NCBI GenBank assembly: GCA_027625915.1
Contig: JANTQA010000048.1
Coordinates: 3,472,001 to 3,536,000 of the forward strand
Reading direction: 5' to 3'
Source: Anaeramoeba flamelloides
Lineage: Eukaryota > Metamonada > Anaeramoebidae
DNA length: 64,000 nucleotides
The position numbers and the translations under genes were made by a program. Shown in pieces: positions 57,940 through 64,000 of the stretch (the first letter of the stretch is position 1; every line of letters begins with the position of its first letter). The notes under the pieces were generated by a model that saw only the letters and a list, made by a program, of their open reading frames with translations, was not told the DNA's origin and ran no database searches.

Positions 57940-58779
57940 ATTAGCAGATCAATAATAAATTACAGAAACCTATCATAAATACTCCATGGTTTATTACTTT
58001 CACCTAAGAAGAAATTTTCTCAAAAAGCCCTTTTTTAACAACTTTTTTTTCATTTTTAGATTATAAGACGATAGTCAAATTTCTAAAAAAAAGATTTTTA
58101 TGTATTCTTAGATCTAGCTTTTGAAATATTTGTGATCATTAACAGCCACCAAAACATGATAGAAACGCATGGTACTTTAAATTTCAATTTCAAAAGTAGT
58201 CCTTAAAAGAGCAAGTGATTTTAATCCTTTTATTTTGGATTACTAATTCTTTCTTAATTCTCTTCAATCTTTTTTCCAAGTAAAAGTTCAATACCACCTC
58301 AAAATATTTTGCATTATCCTTTATAATGGTTCAAAAAACACAAATTAAAGACAATTTCCATCTTCCTTGAACCAAAAAAACATTATGAATTGATGAGAGT
58401 AATTTTCATTTTTTTATTTGTTTCATAAATAAATAGTCTTTAATTAATTAAAAAGTAAGTTGACATATTTTCATTCTCCAGGATTTTTTTTTTGCAGTTG
58501 TTTTATGACCTAATTCAATCTTCATTGAATTCAAAAAAAAAAAAGAAGAACTATCTTTTTTTTATTATTTTTTCAAAATAAAAAGAATAAAAATTAGGTT
58601 GCTTTTTTTTCTTTTTTTTTTAAATTTTTTTTTTTTAATTATGCTTTTTGCTTTTGGTGAAAATTCAATCACAAAAAAATAATAATACTAATAATAATAA
58701 TAATCTGGGTTTTGTTTTCCTTTTTCGTAACCTTTCTTTTTTGCTTTGATTCTTTTTTCAAAAAAAAAAAAATTATTAG

Positions 58780-59409
58780 ATGAACCCAGAAAAACTTAAA
58801 AGATTAAAAAGAAATGTGCGTACCGGAGGAAAAGGATCTGTCAGAAGAAAAAAGAAGATTGTCCGAAACAACGCATCAAACACAAGTAAAAGATTAGTCC
58901 AAACCTTAGAAAAGCAAAAGGTCACCGACATGTCTGGTGTCCAATCTGTTGATTTCATCATGGACGACAAAATGATCCATTTCGGAACACCAAGACTTAA
59001 ATACAATTACAATGGTAACACCTATTTGTTAATTGGAAAAGGAGAAAACAAGCCTCTTCCATCCTCTGGTTTTGGAACTGGTGGACAACCACAAATTTCC
59101 ATGAAACAATTAGAAGAACTTGCTAAAGCACAAGGTTTGACACTTGAAGAATTTTTGAAACAATTAAAGGACAAAAGTGGTGAAATGGGTGAAGGTCTTA
59201 ACGAAACACAAGAAGACGAAGAAGGTATCCCAGATCTTGAAACTTTCAAAGTAAATGAAGATGAAGAAGAGAAAAAAGAAGAAAAAGAAGAAGAAAAAGA
59301 AGAAGAAAAAGAAGAAGAAAAAGAAGAAGAGAAAAAAGAAGAAAAAAAAGAAGAAAAAGAAGAAGAAAAAAAAGAAGAAAAAGAAGAAGAGAAAAAAGAA
59401 GAAAAATAA
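58780..59409 (+). CDS. BTF3: Nascent polypeptide-associated complex beta subunit (NAC-beta/BTF3) with a KE-rich tail
   Basis: 209 aa, single exon. NAC-beta pairs with NAC-alpha at the ribosome exit tunnel, shielding nascent chains and limiting wrong targeting to the ER. Seen: MNPEKLKRLKRNVRTGGKGS, the family N-terminus; ribosome-binding RRKKK (22-26); NAC domain (about 37-100) with GVQSVDFIMDDKMIHFGTPRL, in place of the GIEEVNMF...VIHFNNPKV region of animal BTF3; then LEELAKAQGLTLEEFLKQL. The last 50 or so residues are an almost pure E/K repeat (EEEKKEEK-type), longer and more regular than in most relatives. The NAC core lacks nothing obvious. The ATG follows AAAAATTATTAG, and no upstream in-frame Met competes. 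Confidence 0.93.
   Translation: MNPEKLKRLKRNVRTGGKGSVRRKKKIVRNNASNTSKRLVQTLEKQKVTDMSGVQSVDFIMDDKMIHFGTPRLKYNYNGNTYLLIGKGENKPLPSSGFGTGGQPQISMKQLEELAKAQGLTLEEFLKQLKDKSGEMGEGLNETQEDEEGIPDLETFKVNEDEEEKKEEKEEEKEEEKEEEKEEEKKEEKKEEKEEEKKEEKEEEKKEEK
59265..59405 (+). repeat. GAAGAAGAAAAA tandem repeat in the NAC-beta coding tail
   Basis: About 140 bp of GAA, GAG and AAA codons in units of 4-6 codons, coding the E/K tail. It is prone to slippage, so tail length may vary between alleles. Confidence 0.85.
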
Positions 59410-59930
59410 GGTTTAATCAATTGATTAAAAAACTTTTGGTGGACACTTATTAGATCGTTTTTTTTTTGTTTGTTTTTGATTTTTTTTGATTTCATTAAAA
59501 ATAATTATTATTTTTTACTTCATCAAAATCTTTCTTTTTAACAAATAATTAGATTTTTTTTTTAGTGTCACCAGCTTGGTCAGTCAAAATGTTACTCTTC
59601 CTGAAATCACAAAAATAATTATAAATATTTTTCATTTTAACTTGTTTTTCTTTTTTTTTTTTTTTAAATTTTGTTTTTGATGACGAAATTATGATCTGTT
59701 GATTGTCAATTTTCTTTTTAATTCAACTTTAAATGATTAACAAAATTAAAGAATTCTGAGATTACAATTGATCAACTCGAAGATGAGATACCCAACATAT
59801 AAAAAGTCCTATTTTATTCTTGATAAGTGTTAAATAGTCTATTAATAAAATCGTGGAATAAATAAAATACAATATCAAATCTAAAGAGGCTGATCAAACA
59901 AAACAGTTGTGGATTTTAAACAAACAATAA

Positions 59931-60335
59931 CTGTTGTGGAAAAAAAGTGAAACACAGTTTTTAATTGGGAACATTACTGAAAATGAAAAGTAAAATCAAT
60001 AAAAAGAAGAAACCAATTAACTTCAAAGAATAACCCATTATATTATTTTCAGTCAACCCAACAAATACAATTTAAATCTACTTGATTTATCGAAATTGTT
60101 GTTGTGGTTTTGTAGATCTCAAAAATAGTTAATTTTTTGAACAAATTTTTAATAATTGATCAATCAAAGAAAAACCCATACTAAAAGATAGTATTTAAAA
60201 AACTGTTATTGTCGCGAATACTTCATTTTGTCTTTGTTTATTTATTTATTCTTTTTTTCATTGATCTTATTTTGAATTTTCAGTAATGTTCCCAATTAAA
60301 AACCTTGTTTCACTTTTTTTCCACAACGGTAAGTT
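59931..60335. repeat. Family F inverted repeat element
   Basis: Arms of about 57 bp: CTGTTGTGGAAAAAAAGTG, AAACACAG, AATTGGGAACATTACTGAAAA on the left, and TTTTCAGTAATGTTCCCAATT, ACTTTTTTTCCACAACGG on the right. About 285 bp lie between. Total about 400 bp. An AACGG/GTAAGT and a TTTTCAG inside the arms mimic splice sites on both strands. Confidence 0.7.
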
Positions 60336-60587
60336 ATATTTGATTTCTTTTTGATACTTTTGGACTAAGATATTTTGAGGTTTGGTTATTAGATTATACG
60401 TTACATATTGCAACAAGATAGAGTTAATTGTTGTGAACTAATAGAATAATTGGTGTTTACGAAAATTTCAACAATATCAAAGTTTGACGAACTAAGACTC
60501 TTATTAAGTTCTTGTAAGGATCAAGGGAGTAAGATTATATTTTTTTTTTTAATAATACTGGTATTTCAATTAAAAATGTGATACAAT

Positions 60588-60694
60588 GTTCACTTCCCTT
60601 TCCCTGTTTTTCTTTACTTAATTGAGTTCTCAAAGAAGTAGGTTGGAACTTGAGTTTCTATTTGGAAAAGGAAATGGAAAATGAAGTGAAAATT
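60588..60694. mobile_element. Family B element
   Basis: About 107 bp. Arms GTTCACTTCCCTTTCCC and GGAAATGGAAAATGAAGTGAAAATT around a core with AAGAAGTAGGTTGG. Confidence 0.55.
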
Positions 60695-62251
60695 ATCCCC
60701 TTTTATAACTTGGCTATAAGTATTACTTTTTTTCTAATTTCTATTCAGTAACATTTTTAACAATTAGAGTTGAAGGTTACTGAAATATTAAAAAAGAGAT
60801 TTATTGGGATACTAAAATGAAAGAAATCTATTTTAAAGTGGTTCTTAATTAAATAAAGTTCAAAAAAATTTTATAATTATGAAAAATTGATTTTGCTATT
60901 CAAATTTTTTGATCTGTTGAAATGGTAAAGAACTTTTATTTTCTTTTCTTTTAGGTTTTCATGATTATTAATTAACCACAATAATCTTGCATTTATTTTA
61001 AAGTAGGAACCAACACGTTGCTTATTATTTTTTATAACACTGAATTAGAATAAAATATAAAATAAAAAAAAAAGTAGTAACTAGTAAAAATCAATGTTGA
61101 TATTTTTTTTTGTAGATTAAAATACACTAAATAAAATAAAATTCAAAATATATTACAAGTCATAATATTAACTATTTTGTACTTTAAGTTTGTGAGATTA
61201 AATGTTTTGGTGTTGTTGGTTCATTATTATTATTATTATTTTTGAATCTCACTATTCTCTCTGAGTAAAAATCGGATTGTTTGATATGTTTTTTATGGCT
61301 TGTGGTTGATGAAGTTTTTTTTTATTTTTATTTATTTAAACTAAAATTTAAATTTAATTGATCAAATTAAAAAAGTAGAAATAGTATCAATGCAGTAATT
61401 TTTATCAATTTGTAAATTATTCTGATTATTGAAAATATAAAAAAAAAAAAAAAACAAATTGTCTTATAATTTGTATGATAAAAAAAAAAATCAAAATTTA
61501 AGGCTGATTAAGACGATGTTAGTTTTATTTTGATACCCGTTTTGAATTTTGAAGATATTTTTTTAAGTTTGATAAAAATACTATTTTTTTTTTTTTGATG
61601 GTAATTTTTTGATATAAATTTACTAAAAATATAACTGTTATTATTTGAATGGGGATGAAAAAAATAAGCAATATATTTTTCTTAATAATTAATATTTTAA
61701 TACCAAACATAAGGAAAATTGTATTAAATAATCTGGAATCTCAAATCAGAGAACAGAGTCTATTGTATTATGGAATTAAGTTACTACAGTAAACAAATAA
61801 AAATAAATATTTGAGAAAACAAAAAAAAATCTTTTTAATTTTTTTATTTTTATCTTTATTAGCAAGAAGAATTTCATTTTTTGGAAGAATATTATTTGAA
61901 TTCACTAATTGAACTGAAAAAAATGTAAATTTCAAGATTGACATGTATTTTCAAAGTTGTTTTTTTTTTCTCCTCTCATCATCCAAAACGGTTGAGTAAC
62001 ATTAATAAAAGCATCTTTGGGATTATAATTTTCAAAAAAAAATTAATAATCAGTTATTAAAAATTGTGAAATAACTCCTATTTTCTTAAATAACCTTTTC
62101 AAATCTATTTTTAAATATTAAGAGACTTTTCCAATCAAGAAAAATTCTTATCGAAAATAAAAAAAAAAATAAAATAAAAAATTCCACTATTACTCTTAAT
62201 TATTAGAATAATAGACAAACAAAAATCTTTGGCCATTCAATGACAGATTTA

Positions 62252-63967
62252 TAGTCTTTCCAAGGTTACCATAAAATTTTAAATAAAACACAATTGATTT
62301 TTCTATTCTTATTTTCTATTTTCAAAAAATTCGGAAATAAGAGTTATAATTCAAAAAAAATTTTCAATAAATGAGCAATTATTCAAAATTTAGAAACACT
62401 AAAAAAAAAAAATTGAAGATCACTTAAAACTTAAAAATTATTGGTCCAAAAGAGCCCCAAAAAAATATCAATATTGACTGATCTTTAACAATTTACCTTT
62501 TTGAACAATATTTTCAAGTGCTTCATGAATCTTCAAAAATTTTTTTTTAATGTTTCTAAATTTTGAATAATTGCGTTCTTTATTGATTTGATTTGGAAAC
62601 AATCACCTTGTTATGTTGCGAGTTTGGCCTGGAAGAACGAGAAATATGATATTGTTCGAAGTGATATAAGATTATGTTGAGGAGTTCGAAGAACGACGAT
62701 TAATATAATCTTAGCACTAGAACAATATCATATTTTGAGTCTGGAAGGAGAACCAAAACGAGTAAACATAAAAGGTGATTGTTGAACAAATGAAGCAATA
62801 TGAGGTGCTATTTATTTTTTAACTCGGGATCTAAATCTACACAATAAAAAACAAAGAAACACATTTTTAACCAATTTGTTATTTTGCAATCGTACTTTGA
62901 AGAACTTACTCTTCAAAGGATCTTTTTCTCCCAATGAAGTTACTGTAAACACTGAAGTTAAATTTTACATTTTCGTCCATTGATGATAAAACTTGGTTTA
63001 AATTCATATAGAAACAAAACAGATCAGCCAACTTTTCAATGAGTTTCTATCTCTGCTTTTATTGTCCGCTTATTAAGAAACTTCCGAAAGCGATCAAACA
63101 TGAAACTCCTCATATATTGTGTGTTCTTAACAGTGACTGATTTTGAACTATTCCTCCAAAAATTTCTTGACTTGACATAGTAAAAAAAAATGTTTTTTTT
63201 TTTTCTCATTTCCAAAATTGGTAAATGTTTTTTTCACCTTTTGAAAATCTTTGATTAATGGTCTCTTCTCTCCTTTTTTCTTCGAAAAAAGAGACCAAAC
63301 GTTTTTACTTTTTTTTAAACTGGATTTGATTTCTTTGGAATAAAAAACGAAAAACGTTGTCTGATTTTAGACATTGTTTTTAAACAAAGAAAGGGAATTC
63401 GTTCGATTTCCAAACAGTACGGGAAAGTTGATGGACTTTTTTCAATGTAGTCTATTGATCAAATAATTGAGTGACTTGAACCAATTTAAACTTCCAATGT
63501 CGTAAATCCTTGAGCGCGGCAAAACCTTATATATTTATGAGATTAAAAATTGGCAAAATAAATTGGTTAAACTCTGCTAAAATAACTTTATATAACATTT
63601 TTAAAGTGGAATTTAATAGTAAAATACTTCTTATTTTACCCAAATAGAATTCAAAAAAAGAAGATCTGAAAATTACCAAACGATGCATAATTACTAAATG
63701 GATTTCCGAAAATCTTTCCATAGTGACTTCAATACTATCCTAAACTTTTTTGTGATACAATCACTTTCTTATCAGTAGTTGTTTGAAATTATATTGTTAA
63801 ATTTTTCCAAATAAAATGTTTGAGATAAAAAAAAAATATATAGCTCATTTATTGAAATTTTTTTTTGAATAATAACTCTTATTTCCGAATTTTTTGAAAA
63901 AAGAAAATAAGAATAGAAAAATCAATTGTGTTTTATTTAAAATTTTATGGTAACCTTGGAACGGCTG
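62252..63967 (+). mobile_element. Family D transposon, 1.7 kb, long TIRs, decayed interior
   Basis: 1716 bp flanked by TA (62250-62251, 63968-63969). TIRs of about 124 bp (62252-62374 and 63844-63967) begin TAGTCTTTCCAAGGTTACC and are nearly identical to each other, differing at a few bases. The terminal 18 bp are shared with the 401-bp MITE at 30320. Inside, near 63390-63440 on plus, one frame reads KQRKGIRSISKQYGK, like the first helix-turn-helix of a Tc1-type transposase, followed by degraded frames that could be a second HTH up to about 63700. No catalytic D-D-D/E part is visible, so the element looks internally deleted and non-autonomous. It carries a nested palindrome (62598-62786). Confidence 0.75.
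62598..62786. mobile_element. Palindromic element nested in the family D transposon
   Basis: Nearly palindromic over about 185 bp. AACAATCACCTTGTTATG at the left pairs with ACATAAAAGGTGATTGTTG at the right, and AATATGATATTGTTCGAAG pairs with CTAGAACAATATCATATT inside. It is richer in G/C than its surroundings. Only one copy was found in this window. Confidence 0.65.
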
Positions 63968-64000
63968 TAAGTATGTCTGAAAAAATGATACTTTTGCCAT

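Larger units (their letters stand above)
55142..58779. other. Gene-free stretch between divergent GOSR1 and NAC-beta genes
   Basis: Holds a second family K element (55690-57275) that itself carries a nested inverted repeat (56344-56577), and a family H element (57695-57939). Both gene promoters should lie at the edges. The ORF at 55223-55438, close upstream of GOSR1, has no recognisable feature. Confidence 0.6.
59410..64000. other. Gene-free stretch at the right end of the window
   Basis: Downstream of NAC-beta. Contains an inverted repeat (59931-60335), a family B element (60588-60694), and a 1.7 kb family D element (62252-63967) that reaches almost to the window edge. A short GC-richer spot at 59566-59605 is flanked by an acceptor-like poly-T/AG on plus and a TTTCAG on minus, but I cannot attach it to a gene. 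Confidence 0.6.

Noticed and set aside
59566-59605. Possible orphan exon (either strand) with splice-like flanks
   Set aside because: Under 20 codons on either strand, with no in-phase partner exon and no known motif.
63257-63300. GGTCTCTT...AAGAGACC hairpin with TTCG-like loop
   Set aside because: Short and located in a decayed transposon interior; not a plausible RNA gene or terminator.
1-64000. Alternative genetic code
   Set aside because: All nine supported genes read through conserved domains without in-frame stop codons and end at TAA or TAG; no reassignment is needed.
1-64000. CRISPR arrays, prophages, bacterial operons
   Set aside because: No regularly spaced repeats with unique spacers, no Shine-Dalgarno patterns, and spliced eukaryotic genes throughout.

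Overview
The window looks like nuclear DNA of a free-living protist. It is extremely AT-rich, with islands of higher GC that coincide with protein-coding exons. It has GT-AG introns, a standard-looking code (the seven long ORFs and the two spliced genes end in TAA except one in TAG, with no sense reassignment needed), and typical eukaryotic genes: CDK, ARF-family GTPase, Golgi SNARE, NAC-beta, SR-like RNA-binding protein. TPR/LRR/BTB and PAS proteins with Lys/Asn/Glu-rich low-complexity tracts suggest an amoeboid protist, perhaps an anaeramoebid metamonad or an amoebozoan. That taxonomic guess is weak. No rRNA, tRNA, CRISPR or bacterial-type operon was seen.

Nine genes are supported. In order: a PSTAIRE cyclin-dependent kinase with CDK5/Pho85-like T-loop (8733-3645, minus, four exons); an EF-hand/SH3/four-repeat protein (14371-12107, minus); a two-RRM, RS-like and EN/EK-rich RNA-binding protein (18466-20544); a zinc-free quinone oxidoreductase (26707-27696); ARL2 (32686-31932, minus, two exons); a PAS-like plus coiled-coil protein (38136-39690, probably two exons); a TPR-LRR-BTB-BTB protein (46061-44214, minus); the Golgi Qb-SNARE GOSR1/Gos1 (55141-49777, minus, five exons); and NAC-beta/BTF3 (58780-59409). 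The first 164 bases may hold the end of another gene. There is also a possible two-exon micro-peptide gene at 23.7 kb and a decayed coding relic at 16.5 kb.

Three of the genes were only recovered whole by joining exons across introns. In the kinase the last 29 codons lie 3.8 kb from the previous exon. In the SNARE one intron is 3.3 kb. Both long introns are packed with inverted-repeat elements.

The rest, roughly three quarters of the window, is AT-rich DNA dominated by short non-autonomous DNA transposons. I could define about ten dispersed families by comparing sites with each other. Family A is about 0.6-0.7 kb with AAGGGG termini. B is about 130 bp and sits nested in A. C is 195 bp with mariner-like TA...CAGTCAG ends. 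D has long TIRs starting CAGTCTTTCCAAGG. E is SINE-like with poly-A. F to K are further inverted or dispersed repeats. One decayed Tc1/mariner transposase is recognisable at 43 kb. The genes appear functionally unrelated and independently transcribed; I see no co-regulated cluster.
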